Of a DNA stretch of 34,612 nucleotides, positions 1-7,468 are shown piece by piece. This stretch comes from Terrimonas_A sp040509495. GTDB taxonomy: Bacteria; Bacteroidota; Bacteroidia; Chitinophagales; Chitinophagaceae. A program made the position numbers and the translations under genes. Under the pieces are notes generated by a model. It saw nothing but the letters and a program-made list of their open reading frames with translations. It searched no databases and had not been told where the DNA came from. Numbering within the stretch: position 1 is the first letter of the stretch; each line of letters starts with the position of its first letter. The stretch spans positions 1-34,612 of the forward strand of contig JBEVKW010000260.1 in NCBI GenBank assembly GCA_040509495.1. Reading direction: 5' to 3'.

Positions 1-917
1 AAACACCCGTCATCAGCTTTAGCCCGGTCGTATTACCAGTTGCCGGCCGTCATGTAGACCTTGAAATGAAAGTTTCTGCTCCCGCGAGTGGAAACAACCT
101 GCCGGTCATTATTCTTTCGCATGGGCATGGCCCCTCTAACTTTCTATCTTCGTACAGAGGATATGCGCCCATGGCAGATTTTTTTGCGGCAAGAGGCTTT
201 GTTGTAATTCAACCTACTCATCAAAATTCCAAAGCACTCGGGCTTACCTCTACCCTTCCCGAAGCACCTTTGTTCTGGAGCTCGCGGCCGGCAGACATCA
301 CATTTATCCTGGATCATTTGGACGAAATTATCTCCACAGTACCAGGATTAACCGGAAGAGTTGATAAAGCAAATGTTGCTGCTATCGGCCATTCCATGGG
401 CGGCCAGACCGTAGCCATGCTGGCTGGCATGGAAGTAACTGACCCCGCAACAGGTAAAATAGTGAATGCCGCGGAACCGAGATTGAAAGCCCGTGTGCTC
501 ATTGGCGCGTCTGGTGGACCTGAAGGATTTAATGGAGCCGCGCGACAGCACTATCCTGTATTGGCGGCCGGCAATTTCAGCACCATGACTTTGTCAGCAC
601 TCATTGTGAATGGAGACCAGGACAAAAACCTTATGTTCTCTGATGTGGACAATTGGCGTGCTGATGCTTATTATCAGAGTCCTGGCCCGAAAGACCTGCT
701 GACCGTGTTTGGCGCTGAACACATCTTTGGAGGCATATCAGGCTTTGATGCGCGCGAGACGAGTGATGAAAATCCGGAGCGTGTTGCTTTTGTATGTGAA
801 AGCATTCTTGCGTACATTAGGAGTACGTTCGATCCAGCCGACTCAAGTTGGGAACATGCAAAGAAAAGCCTTAATGGCGTACAGGGTGCGTTAGGCAGTA
901 TTGAAAGCAAAGTATAA
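1..917 (+). CDS. alpha/beta hydrolase (chlorophyllase / PAF-acetylhydrolase-like), 5' partial
   Basis: A serine hydrolase of the alpha/beta fold; substrate unknown. The frame is open from base 3, and the codons before the ATG at 66 continue the usual start of this family (T-P-V-I-S-F-S-P-V-V-L then V-D-L-E-M-K-V-S-A-P), so the real start lies before the window and the ATG at 66 is internal. Counting from that ATG, the oxyanion region is SHGHG (about residues 18-22), the nucleophile elbow is GHSMGG with Ser about 110, the acid is probably in NGDQD (about 182-186), and the His in GAEHIFGG (about 219). No membrane segment is visible in the part present. The stop is 9 bases before the AraC-type pseudogene, so the two were probably co-transcribed and the regulator may have controlled this enzyme. 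Fold assignment is firm; substrate is not. Confidence 0.85.
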   Translation, partial: TPVISFSPVVLPVAGRHVDLEMKVSAPASGNNLPVIILSHGHGPSNFLSSYRGYAPMADFFAARGFVVIQPTHQNSKALGLTSTLPEAPLFWSSRPADITFILDHLDEIISTVPGLTGRVDKANVAAIGHSMGGQTVAMLAGMEVTDPATGKIVNAAEPRLKARVLIGASGGPEGFNGAARQHYPVLAAGNFSTMTLSALIVNGDQDKNLMFSDVDNWRADAYYQSPGPKDLLTVFGAEHIFGGISGFDARETSDENPERVAFVCESILAYIRSTFDPADSSWEHAKKSLNGVQGALGSIESKV

Positions 918-926
918 ACAGACAAT

Positions 927-1834
927 ATGAAGGATGAAATGTCTAACCACAGATTCAATTCTTTATCAAGGTTGCATAAGGCGCTGGACATACCGGCACC
1001 TATGCACCCGTTGGTAAGTTTAATAAATAATGCCGAAGGAACGGTTCCGCTGGAAAAGCTCCCCATTCCACACATCTTAAATTTTTACAAGATCTCCTAT
1101 AAGATGAACTTCCAGGGAAAGTTCAAGTATGGGCAGCATTATTACGATTTCGAAGAAGGAGGAATGTTTTTGTTTCGCCGAATCAAATCACAGGAGGCCA
1201 CGCACCAATAGGTGATCAATCTGGTTATACTTTACTTTTTCACCCGGATTTTTTACTGGGTTACGAACTCGCTAAAAAAATTAAATCGTATGGCTTTTTT
1301 TCTTATTCGGCCAATGAAGCATTGCACTTATCGGAAAAAGAAAAAGCAATGATCATTTCCGTTTTTCAAAGTATTGAAGAAGAATTAAAAGACAGGATTG
1401 ATAATTTCAGCCAGGATGTTGTTATCTCCCAGATTGAGTTGCTGCTGAATTATGCCAACCGGTTCTACAGCCGGCAATTCATCACCCGTAAGGCGGTAAG
1501 CAGCGATCTGCTCCAACGGGTAGAAGATATTTTACGCGCTTACTTCCAGTCACCACAAAAGCGGGGGCTTCCAACTGTCCAATTTCTTTCTGCCCAATTA
1601 AACCTCAGTGCAAGTTATTTAAGCGATATGCTGCGATCACATACCGGGCAAAATGCACAACAGCACATTCATAGCCACCTGATTGAAAAAGCAAAGGAAC
1701 AGTTATCGACAAGCCAGGCTTCGATAAGCGAGATTGCCTACGAGCTAGGATTTGAACATCCCCCCTCCTTTAGTAAACTATTTAAACTTAAAACAAATAT
1801 GTCGCCGCTGGATTTCAGGCGTTCTTTCAATTAA
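927..1834 (+). pseudogene. AraC-family regulator, broken by a single-base deletion
   Basis: Two reading frames together make one AraC-type regulator of about 302 residues. The first frame (927-1211) gives the N-terminal part to Y-Y-D-F-E-E-G-G-M-F and then runs into stop TAG. The second frame, read upstream of its ATG at 1322, continues F-V-S-P-N-Q-I-T-G-G-H and G-Y-T-L-L-F-H-P-D-F, which line up with S-F-T-A-P-N-Q and G-Y-L-L-I-F-H-P-D-F of the intact paralogue at 6133. The frames join if one T is added to the five-T run at 1167-1171. The C-terminal half holds a normal AraC double helix-turn-helix (YLSDMLRSHTGQN and ISEIAYELGFEH). It could be a true recent pseudogene or a homopolymer sequencing error. 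An ATG at 939 is an alternative start. Confidence 0.82.
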
Positions 1835-1858
1835 AGCGCGACCGGGTATGGGGTAAAA

Positions 1859-2004
1859 TTGTCCTTAAGCTTAATTACAACTCATAGCATTTATGGAGAA
1901 TGATGTCTTTGCCTTCATTTTGTATCATTGTCAGGATGAGCCGGAATTTCATATCTCTCTGCGAAGAAATCAGCTTGTATCCTCCAAATAAAACTTAAGG
2001 ACAA
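1859..2004. repeat. 11-bp inverted repeat bounding a 146-bp interval, in a gene-free stretch
   Basis: The gap from 1835 to 2154 holds no convincing gene. It contains TTGTCCTTAAG at 1859-1869 and its exact reverse complement CTTAAGGACAA at 1994-2004, with AAAA on the outer side of each arm. The size and ends would suit a small non-autonomous element (MITE) or an IS remnant, but AAAA flanks are low-complexity and could be chance. No transposase fragment is seen inside. Confidence 0.3.
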
Positions 2005-2154
2005 AAAATGTCCGGGCAGACGTTGTTGTCGTTATATTGCAGTTGGTCAAAGAAAGAACTATCCGGCAGTATCCTTGTTGTACAATCCGGCTAAGGAGTT
2101 CATACACTAACAGAAAGCTACCAACGCTAGTCACCGGGCAATAAAATCATAACA

Positions 2155-2544
2155 ATGAAAACATTTAAAAAGTATATACTCTTACCAGCACCTCCGGAAG
2201 AAGTTTATTTAGGTTTGACAAAAGCGCAAAGCATCAAACTTTGGACTGGTGCTGAAGTAGAGTTTGAAGAAGAAGCAGGAACTGAATTTTCGTTTTGGGA
2301 TGGCGATATTGTAGGTAAGAACCTGGAATTTGAACCAGGAAAGAAAATTGTACAGCAATGGTATTTTGGCGAAGACAATGAACCGTCGATCGTAACTATC
2401 AAATTACATCCGGACAAAAAGGGTACGTCCTTAGAGTTTGTGCAGACTAATATTCCTGAAGAAGAGTATAAAGAATTTACGGAAGGAATTACGGAATATT
2501 ATCTTGGCGGTTTAGCCGATTTTTTTGAGGAAGAGGGATTTTGA
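2155..2544 (+). CDS. SRPBCC (START / AHSA1-like) domain protein
   Basis: A small cytoplasmic protein of 129 residues with the helix-grip fold of the SRPBCC superfamily, which binds hydrophobic ligands or acts as a co-chaperone-like domain. The N-terminus K-K-Y-I-L-L-P-A-P-P-E-E-V-Y, the L-W-T-G-A block (about 28-32), F-S-F-W-D-G-D-I-V-G-K-N (about 46-57), and the closing long acidic helix (residues about 101-127) match the AHSA1 layout. Length is typical. No signal peptide or membrane segment. It stands alone on this strand, with about 320 gene-free bases before it. The ATG is the first in the frame and starts directly at the conserved first strand. Confidence 0.85.
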   Translation: MKTFKKYILLPAPPEEVYLGLTKAQSIKLWTGAEVEFEEEAGTEFSFWDGDIVGKNLEFEPGKKIVQQWYFGEDNEPSIVTIKLHPDKKGTSLEFVQTNIPEEEYKEFTEGITEYYLGGLADFFEEEGF

Positions 2545-2915
2545 GTCGTTTCGATCAAGCTTACTGAATACTTACACACGTTGCCACATCCGTACATCCG
2601 TATGCAATAAGATAAAAGAACGTGAAAGTACATCTCCTATAAGTAAAGCCATCTGGCTCACATCACATTTTGGGATCCTTCCAGCTACAATAAAGATAGA
2701 TACGGAGGAATGAAAAACTTCAACAACGACAAAATCATTGTCAATGTAAACCGGCACTTTTTTGAGGATATGTCAACCCGCCATCAAACGTTGTTAACCG
2801 CCGGGTGCAGAATCCTGTTACGGAGAAGCCACCCGAAAACCCTTCAACATAAACCCATTGTTACCCATTGAGCGGAGGCCTTGGTTCCATCGATTGCGTT
2901 TCGTATCTAATTACC
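2545..2915. other. gene-free stretch with one doubtful 53-codon ORF
   Basis: Between the SRPBCC gene and the stop of the MarR gene I see no supported gene. An ORF at 2710-2871 (+) is preceded by a GGAGG, which is suggestive of a ribosome site, but the translation has no recognisable pattern. No clear hairpin with a T run was found. Confidence 0.3.
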
Positions 2916-3377
2916 TTATTCATCTTTGTTTGCTTCAACCAGTTTTTGCATACTGGAATTTAGTCCGGAAAGTTTTGCTCCTAAACTTGCAAAAAATTCA
3001 GTATCCGCATTCTCTACTTTAGTAAGTGCAGTTTGTAAAATCTTCCGTCCGTCAGGGGTTAGTTTTACAATTTTCGCTCTGGTGTCGGTGTTGTGCTCTT
3101 GTCGTGCAATAAATCCTTTCTCTTCCAGCGTTCGCAATACTTTTGATACCATCATCCTGTCGGCATTACTTTGGTTGGCAATATCAACCTGGGTAACTGC
3201 GTTACTTTTTTTTGACAGCCAGCCTAACGCAGCCAACAATACAAATTGTGTTTGCGTTAGGTCCAACGGATCTAAAACTTTTTTAAGTTTTCTTTGCCAT
3301 AGCATGGTGACTTGTCCTAACAAATAACCCGGGCTATCGTTCGGACTTTTAAAATGGAATTCAATTTCTTTTGACAT
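2916..3377 (-). CDS. MarR-family transcriptional regulator
   Basis: A 153-residue winged-helix regulator. An N-terminal dimerisation helix (G-Y-L-L-G-Q-V-T-M-L-W-Q-R-K, about 17-30) is followed by the helix-turn-helix core with D-I-A-N-Q-S-N-A-D-R-M-M-V-S-K-V-L-R-T-L (about 65-84), a wing with the family-typical D-T-R-A-K-I-V-K-L-T-P-D-G-R (about 97-110), and a C-terminal dimerisation helix. Length is normal for MarR. It lies downstream of, and in the same direction as, the VOC gene with a gap of 110 bases, so it may be in the same transcript or have its own start. The nearest candidate operator is the palindrome at 3858-3898 ahead of the VOC gene. The ligand is not evident. Confidence 0.9.
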   Translation of the reverse strand: MSKEIEFHFKSPNDSPGYLLGQVTMLWQRKLKKVLDPLDLTQTQFVLLAALGWLSKKSNAVTQVDIANQSNADRMMVSKVLRTLEEKGFIARQEHNTDTRAKIVKLTPDGRKILQTALTKVENADTEFFASLGAKLSGLNSSMQKLVEANKDE

Positions 3378-3487
3378 AAAGATGTTAAAGCATAGGTGAT
3401 AACTAAATGTAAGGCGTATTTTTTTATTTCAGCAGTTCAAATCCCGCGATTACCCAGCATTTTCTTTCGCGTCCCGCAATCAATAGA

Positions 3488-3847
3488 TTATTTTGTTTCC
3501 AAAAAAGTAAGCTTATATCCATCAAGGTCTTTTACGTGGAATGCTCTGCCAAAAGGCGTCTCTATTATTGCACCTGCGGTAGTAAGTCCATTCGCAATGA
3601 ATTTCATTTTCAATTCTTCAACATTTTCGCTAACGGCAAACCAAAGAGCTACACCAATTCCCAAATCCTTTTCGTCTATTGGTTCAAGGGGGGTGCGGAT
3701 TGCAAAGCTTGCCTGTCCTTGATTGTACTTAAAAATACAGGCTTGCGGGTTAGTGTTACCAATTTCAAATCCTAACTTTTGAGTATAGAAGTCTTTTGAT
3801 GCTTCCAGGTTTTTCACTTGTAAGGATGCAAATGTCAATTGTTTCAT
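3488..3847 (-). CDS. VOC-family protein (glyoxalase / bleomycin-resistance fold)
   Basis: A 119-residue vicinal-oxygen-chelate protein. The first half begins F-A-S-L-Q-V-K-N-L-E-A-S-K-D-F-Y, the usual beta-alpha module (residues 6-21), and the second half ends with F-H-V-K-D-L-D-G-Y-K-L-T-F-L-E, the usual closing strand (about 103-117). Such proteins may be metal-dependent lyases or dioxygenases or drug-binding proteins; the exact role cannot be read. It is the first gene of a minus-strand pair with the MarR gene, and its promoter region carries a long perfect palindrome, so control by that MarR protein is likely but is an inference. Confidence 0.85.
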   Translation of the reverse strand: MKQLTFASLQVKNLEASKDFYTQKLGFEIGNTNPQACIFKYNQGQASFAIRTPLEPIDEKDLGIGVALWFAVSENVEELKMKFIANGLTTAGAIIETPFGRAFHVKDLDGYKLTFLETK

Positions 3848-3857
3848 CTTTCAGTAT

Positions 3858-3898
3858 TTTATTGTTGTCACAAATATAGTATACGCGACAACAATAAA
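3858..3898 (-). promoter_or_regulatory. palindromic operator flanking a TAnnTTTG promoter ahead of the VOC gene
   Basis: Perfect 12-base arms TTTATTGTTGTC (3858-3869) and GACAACAATAAA (3887-3898) are separated by 17 bases. The spacer holds CAAATATA at 3871-3878, which read on the minus strand is TATATTTG, an exact match to the Bacteroidetes -7 element TAnnTTTG. Transcription would begin a few bases before the ATG at 3847. A dimer on both arms would block this promoter. The downstream MarR gene is the obvious candidate. Confidence 0.6.
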
Positions 3899-4096
3899 TA
3901 TGGTTTTGAAGAATTATTTTGTATATAAAGTATCTGGACCGGTAATGATAACGTGATAAAACATTCTCGCCATGTATAGTGCGGCAAAAAGTGGTCACGT
4001 TTTTTGCTCAAAACAGGCCTCCCGTCTTCATCATCAGGCATATCATCTCAGCCGTCGGTACGTTCGGTTTTCATAAAACCGGTGATAACAGGCAAA

Positions 4097-4555
4097 TCAA
4101 TCAATGATGAGATCTACACCATTATCTTTCAATTTTTGAAGATTCGTTTTCATTGCCTGAACCTGTTCAGGGGAATGGCTTTGCCATGCCGTCACTTCTC
4201 CAATGACCTTGAACGGGTGTACTGATCGATAAGACATTGTCGGATTTCCCGGGAATTTCTTATCTGTTACGTTAGGATCATCTTCTATCTGGCCGGTCGC
4301 TTCTACCAGGTAGATTCTTTCCCGCCCTTCACCCAAAGCCAGTTCCGCGCCCCAAATGGCAGCAGTCAGCGTCGAGGCTACATATACATGGCTAAGTTCT
4401 CTATCGGTATAATTGCACGGGAAGCCAGGCCTTATTTCATCGCCCATCTTCAGATCTGCTTTGGTGCCGTGAAAGAATGTCTGTGAAAAGGGATTGTGAG
4501 CGACGCTGCTCAGGTGCTGAGCCTTGCCATTCTCATTTGGGTTTTGTGTAGACAT
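4097..4555 (-). CDS. arr: NAD+--rifampin ADP-ribosyltransferase (Arr)
   Basis: Transfers ADP-ribose from NAD+ to the C23 hydroxyl of rifamycins and so inactivates them; cytoplasmic. The 152-residue product carries the hallmark blocks of Arr: F-F-H-G-T-K-A-D-L (about 27-35), H-V-Y-V-A-S-T-L-T-A-A-I-W-G-A-E-L-A (about 56-73), G-R-E-R-I-Y-L-V-E-A-T-G (about 77-88), E-D-D-P-N-V-T-D-K-K-F-P-G-N-P (91-105), S-Y-R-S and G-E-V-T-A-W-Q-S-H-S-P-E-Q. His29, Tyr58 and Asp92/93 are candidates for the His-Tyr-Asp set known to matter in Arr enzymes. Length is close to the usual 140-150. The gene stands alone; a 7-bp hairpin (4065-4081) without a T run lies just past the stop. Nothing around it suggests a cassette or integron, so an intrinsic chromosomal copy is likely. 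Confidence 0.93.
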   Translation of the reverse strand: MSTQNPNENGKAQHLSSVAHNPFSQTFFHGTKADLKMGDEIRPGFPCNYTDRELSHVYVASTLTAAIWGAELALGEGRERIYLVEATGQIEDDPNVTDKKFPGNPTMSYRSVHPFKVIGEVTAWQSHSPEQVQAMKTNLQKLKDNGVDLIID

Positions 4556-4579
4556 CGTGTTGAATTAAGAGAATGCTTA

Positions 4580-4610
4580 CTAAATTAAAGACCTGAAGGT
4601 AGAATGAAAA
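4580..4610 (-). promoter_or_regulatory. possible promoter of arr
   Basis: On the minus strand TTTT (4607-4610) and TAATTTAG (4580-4587) are 19 bases apart, close to the Bacteroidetes TTTG-N19-TAnnTTTG pattern with one mismatch in each box. The start codon is 25 bases further on. The poly-T makes the -33 match weak. Confidence 0.3.
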
Positions 4611-4771
4611 AAAAACTTATTTCCCGGGGCATTTTAATGATAATGGACTATCCCGAAGGACCTGTATTAAAAAATGGCCCAAGCATTACACAGCATCCAC
4701 TTGATGACAGTGTAAAGACGTTAATTTGTTTTAATATGCTTGTAAGTACAATTTGCTATCGCAGCATATAA
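4604..4771 (+). CDS. doubtful 55-codon ORF in the arr/AKR gap
   Basis: The stretch 4556-5056 between arr and the aldo/keto reductase has no strong gene. An ORF from the ATG at 4604 begins M-K-K-K-L-I-S-R-G-I and ends C-Y-R-S-I. It reads more like protein than most chance frames in its middle part (D-Y-P-E-G-P-V-L-K-N-G-P), but it overlaps the likely arr promoter, has no recognisable family, and could be a decayed remnant. Confidence 0.15.
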   Translation: MKKKLISRGILMIMDYPEGPVLKNGPSITQHPLDDSVKTLICFNMLVSTICYRSI

Positions 4772-4977
4772 AAAAAATTTGCAAAGAATTGTAGTAATAT
4801 TTGGCATTCCCCCTGTGCTTTTCACCATCCTAAATCGTGGTAGTCTGATTTTTAATCGATAAGCAAACATCTTTCATGGAAAGGATCAATTCATCCACGT
4901 GGTACCCTGATAACAGCATTTCCAATTAAAATCCTCCAGCCAGCAACAAATTAACCAACCCCACACATAAATTCCCT

Positions 4978-5013
4978 GATTTACATACAACCTTCAGGGA
5001 TTTGCATACAGCA
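4978..5013 (+). promoter_or_regulatory. direct repeats with 21-bp period, probable AraC-type activator site
   Basis: GATTTACATACAAC at 4978-4991 and GATTTGCATACAGC at 4999-5012 agree at 12 of 14 bases and are 21 bases apart, exactly two helical turns, the arrangement bound by AraC-family proteins. A fair -7 box GACCTTTG lies at 5032-5039, so the second repeat covers the expected -33 position, as for a class II activator. The same area also contains an inverted pair TCCCTGA (4973-4979) / TCAGGGA (4994-5000). The ATG of the reductase is at 5057. Confidence 0.5.
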
Positions 5014-5056
5014 GAACAGTCCATTCCCACCGACCTTTGGGCTCTAAAAACAATAT

Positions 5057-6061
5057 ATGATCACAGAAAAAGTTAAACTGGGCAGTGAAGGGCTGATCGT
5101 CCCGCCAATCGGTCTGGGTTGCATGGGTATGACAGGTTTCGAAGAGGCTAATATGTATGGGCGGGCAGATGAAGGGGAAGCAATCGCCACCATTCACCGT
5201 TCCCTTGAGCTGGGCGGAAATTTTTTAGACACAGCCGATCTGTACGGTCCGCTCAAGAATGAGCAGTTGATCGCAAAGGCAATGAGTGGCAATCGCAACA
5301 AATACATTGTTGCTACGAAATTCGGCTGGGAAATCGACGATAACAATAAGGTCACCTGGGCTATTAATGGCCGGAAAGACTATGCAAGAAAAGCACTGGA
5401 GCGCTCTTTGAAAAATCTCAACACAGATTATGTTGATCTGTATTACCTGCATCGTCTTGATAAGACGACGCCAATAGAAGAAACCGTTCAGGCAATGAGT
5501 GAATTTGTGAAGGAAGGGAAGGTCCGCTATCTGGGCCTTTCAGAAGTGTCGTCCGAAACGGTCAGAAAAGCACATGCTATCCATCCGATCACAGCGGTGC
5601 AAAGTGAATATTCATTGTTTGAGCGGACTGTTGAAGAGCGGGGAGTATTGCAGACGCTGAAAGAACTTGGGATCGGATTTGTAGCGTATTCTCCCCTGGG
5701 CAGGGGCTTCTTATCCGGTGATATCCGCCGGATCGATGATTTGCCGGAGAATGATTTCCGGAGAGGCATCCCTCGCTTCCAGGAAGCGCATTTTCATAAA
5801 AATATTGAGCTGGTGGAAGCAATCGAGGCAATGGCCGCCGAGAAAAATATCACTCCGTCACAACTGGCACTGGCATGGATCCTACATAAAGGTATTTTGC
5901 CGATTCCTGGCACCAAAAGGAGAAAATATGTGGAGCAGAATATAGCCGCCACCGCGATCAGGCTTGGTGATGCCGATCTGACCAAACTGGAAAGTATTGT
6001 ACCTTTGGGCACTGATACCGGTAAACCCTATGATGAATTCAGTATGGGACTTATCGACTGA
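5057..6061 (+). CDS. aldo/keto reductase (YajO/AKR13-like)
   Basis: NADPH-dependent aldehyde/ketone reductase with a TIM-barrel fold; cytoplasmic. The 334-residue length is typical. The catalytic tetrad is visible: Asp58 in F-L-D-T-A, Tyr63 in D-L-Y-G, Lys88 in V-A-T-K-F-G and His132 in Y-Y-L-H-R. The GLGCMGM start, the Q-S-E-Y-S-L-F-E-R block, the A-Y-S-P-L-G-R-G-F-L-S-G block and the cofactor-binding end P-I-P-G-T-K-R-R-K-Y-V-E-Q-N are as expected for the subgroup that resembles plant auxin-induced reductases. The substrate cannot be read. The AraC regulator starts 71 bases after the stop, and direct repeats upstream suggest it activates this gene. Confidence 0.93.
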   Translation: MITEKVKLGSEGLIVPPIGLGCMGMTGFEEANMYGRADEGEAIATIHRSLELGGNFLDTADLYGPLKNEQLIAKAMSGNRNKYIVATKFGWEIDDNNKVTWAINGRKDYARKALERSLKNLNTDYVDLYYLHRLDKTTPIEETVQAMSEFVKEGKVRYLGLSEVSSETVRKAHAIHPITAVQSEYSLFERTVEERGVLQTLKELGIGFVAYSPLGRGFLSGDIRRIDDLPENDFRRGIPRFQEAHFHKNIELVEAIEAMAAEKNITPSQLALAWILHKGILPIPGTKRRKYVEQNIAATAIRLGDADLTKLESIVPLGTDTGKPYDEFSMGLID

Positions 6062-6132
6062 TCTTGTCAGCAGTGAAAGATGTCAATAGTGATATTTTCT
6101 GTTTCAGTAATCAGCATGGTTAAATTGATTTT

Positions 6133-7029
6133 ATGAATTCTATCAAGTCTGTTTCCGAATTTCACCGGCTATTATCGCTTCCGGAACCCAGGCATCCGCT
6201 GGTAAGCGTGATCGATCTGACCGAAAGCTTCTTCCTGGAAGATGAGGTATGGAAAGGATTTGTTAACCGGTTTTATTGCGTAGCGCTAAAAAGAGATGCA
6301 AAGGGTAAAATCAGGTACGGACAACAGCACTATGATTACGATAAGGGCGTATTAAGTTTTACTGCACCTAACCAGGTGCAGTATCTTGATGTACAAAATA
6401 TGGAATGCGGCTCAGGATACCTGCTGATCTTTCATCCCGACTTCTTATTGAATCATCCGTTGGCGGGCATGATCGGAACATATGGCTTCTTCTCTTACGC
6501 GGTCAATGAAGCGCTCCATTTGTCTGCCGAAGAAGAAGAAGATCTCATTACGATATTGAAAAGGATTGATAAAGAATGTCAGCACATTGACAAACACACG
6601 CAGGGAATAATCTTGTCTCAAATTGAATCGTTACTTAATTATTCCAACCGGTTTTACGAGCGCCAGTTTATCACACGAAAAAGCAGTAACCAGGATCTAC
6701 TCGTAAAGTTTGAACAGCTTTTAGAGGAGTACTATAGCGCAAACTCCGCTTCTCATAAAGGACTGTTGACCGTGCAGTATATCGCACAGCAAATGAACCT
6801 CTCCCCTAACTATCTAAGCGATCTCTTGCGCGTGCATACCGGGCAGAATACACAACAGCATATTCATGAAAAGCTGATCGAGAAAGCAAAACAGCAACTG
6901 GCTGCAACCAGCCTGTCTGTCAGTGAAATCGCTTATGCTTTAGGCTTCGAACACGCGCAATCATTCAGCACATTATTTAAAAAGAAAACAGACATGTCTC
7001 CATTGGAATTCCGGCAATCATTTAGTTAA
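6133..7029 (+). CDS. AraC-family transcriptional regulator
   Basis: A 298-residue regulator. The N-terminal part (about 1-165) is a cupin-like sensing domain of the group commonly found beside oxidoreductases; it holds Y-G-Q-Q-H-Y-D-Y and Y-L-L-I-F-H-P-D-F-L. The C-terminal 100 residues are the AraC DNA-binding domain with two helix-turn-helix units (Y-L-S-D-L-L-R-V-H-T-G-Q-N and V-S-E-I-A-Y-A-L-G-F-E-H) and the closing K-T-D-M-S-P-L-E-F-R. It is a close paralogue of the broken gene at 927-1834: the two share long runs such as Q-Q-H-I-H and L-I-E-K-A-K. It follows the aldo/keto reductase in the same direction and probably regulates it. Confidence 0.92.
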   Translation: MNSIKSVSEFHRLLSLPEPRHPLVSVIDLTESFFLEDEVWKGFVNRFYCVALKRDAKGKIRYGQQHYDYDKGVLSFTAPNQVQYLDVQNMECGSGYLLIFHPDFLLNHPLAGMIGTYGFFSYAVNEALHLSAEEEEDLITILKRIDKECQHIDKHTQGIILSQIESLLNYSNRFYERQFITRKSSNQDLLVKFEQLLEEYYSANSASHKGLLTVQYIAQQMNLSPNYLSDLLRVHTGQNTQQHIHEKLIEKAKQQLAATSLSVSEIAYALGFEHAQSFSTLFKKKTDMSPLEFRQSFS

Positions 7030-7038
7030 TTGATTTGT

Positions 7039-7395
7039 CTACGGCCTGAGGATCTTCTCCATTGCCTTTCCTTTTGCCAATTCATCAATCAATTTATCCA
7101 GGTAACGAACCTGCTGTATCACCTTATCCTCGATCTCCTCCACCCGGTACCCACAGATCACTCCGGTGATCTTTGATACGTTCGGATTCAATGTTGCCTG
7201 GGCAAAAAAATGCTCGAAGTCAGTCCGGTTATCAATATGCTTTTGCAATGTCTTTGCATTGTATCCGGTAAGCCAGTAAACGATCTGATCTACTTCTTCT
7301 TTTGTACGGCCTTTCTTCTCCGCTTTCTGAATATACATCGGGTAAACACTGGCAAAAGACATTCTGTAAACCCTTTCGTTGTTTTTATTATTCAT
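7039..7395 (-). CDS. DUF2200 family protein
   Basis: A 118-residue cytoplasmic protein of the DUF2200 family, whose function is unknown. The pattern is characteristic: V-Y-R-M-S-F-A-S-V-Y-P-M-Y-I-Q-K-A-E-K-K-G-R-T (about 9-31), I-V-Y-W-L-T-G-Y (about 38-45), D-F-E-H-F-F-A-Q-A (about 59-67), N-P-N-V-S-K-I-T-G-V-I-C-G-Y-R-V-E (about 70-86) and the acidic E-D-K-V-I-Q-Q-V-R-Y-L-D-K-L-I-D-E-L-A-K-G (about 89-109). Full length. It converges on the AraC gene with a 9-base gap and is transcribed alone. Confidence 0.88.
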   Translation of the reverse strand: MNNKNNERVYRMSFASVYPMYIQKAEKKGRTKEEVDQIVYWLTGYNAKTLQKHIDNRTDFEHFFAQATLNPNVSKITGVICGYRVEEIEDKVIQQVRYLDKLIDELAKGKAMEKILRP

Positions 7396-7468
7396 GCTGA
7401 TTTTTTAACGTTACTAAAATAATAAAAAGTGCGGATTTATATCGCGATGCCGTCGTAAGCTTAAGCTA

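Noticed and set aside
2710..2871. 53-codon ORF with GGAGG ahead of it
   Set aside because: No protein-like pattern or family; the ribosome-site match alone is weak evidence in Bacteroidota.
4065..4081. 7-bp hairpin past the arr stop as a terminator
   Set aside because: The loop is only three bases and no T run follows on the minus strand; noted but not called.
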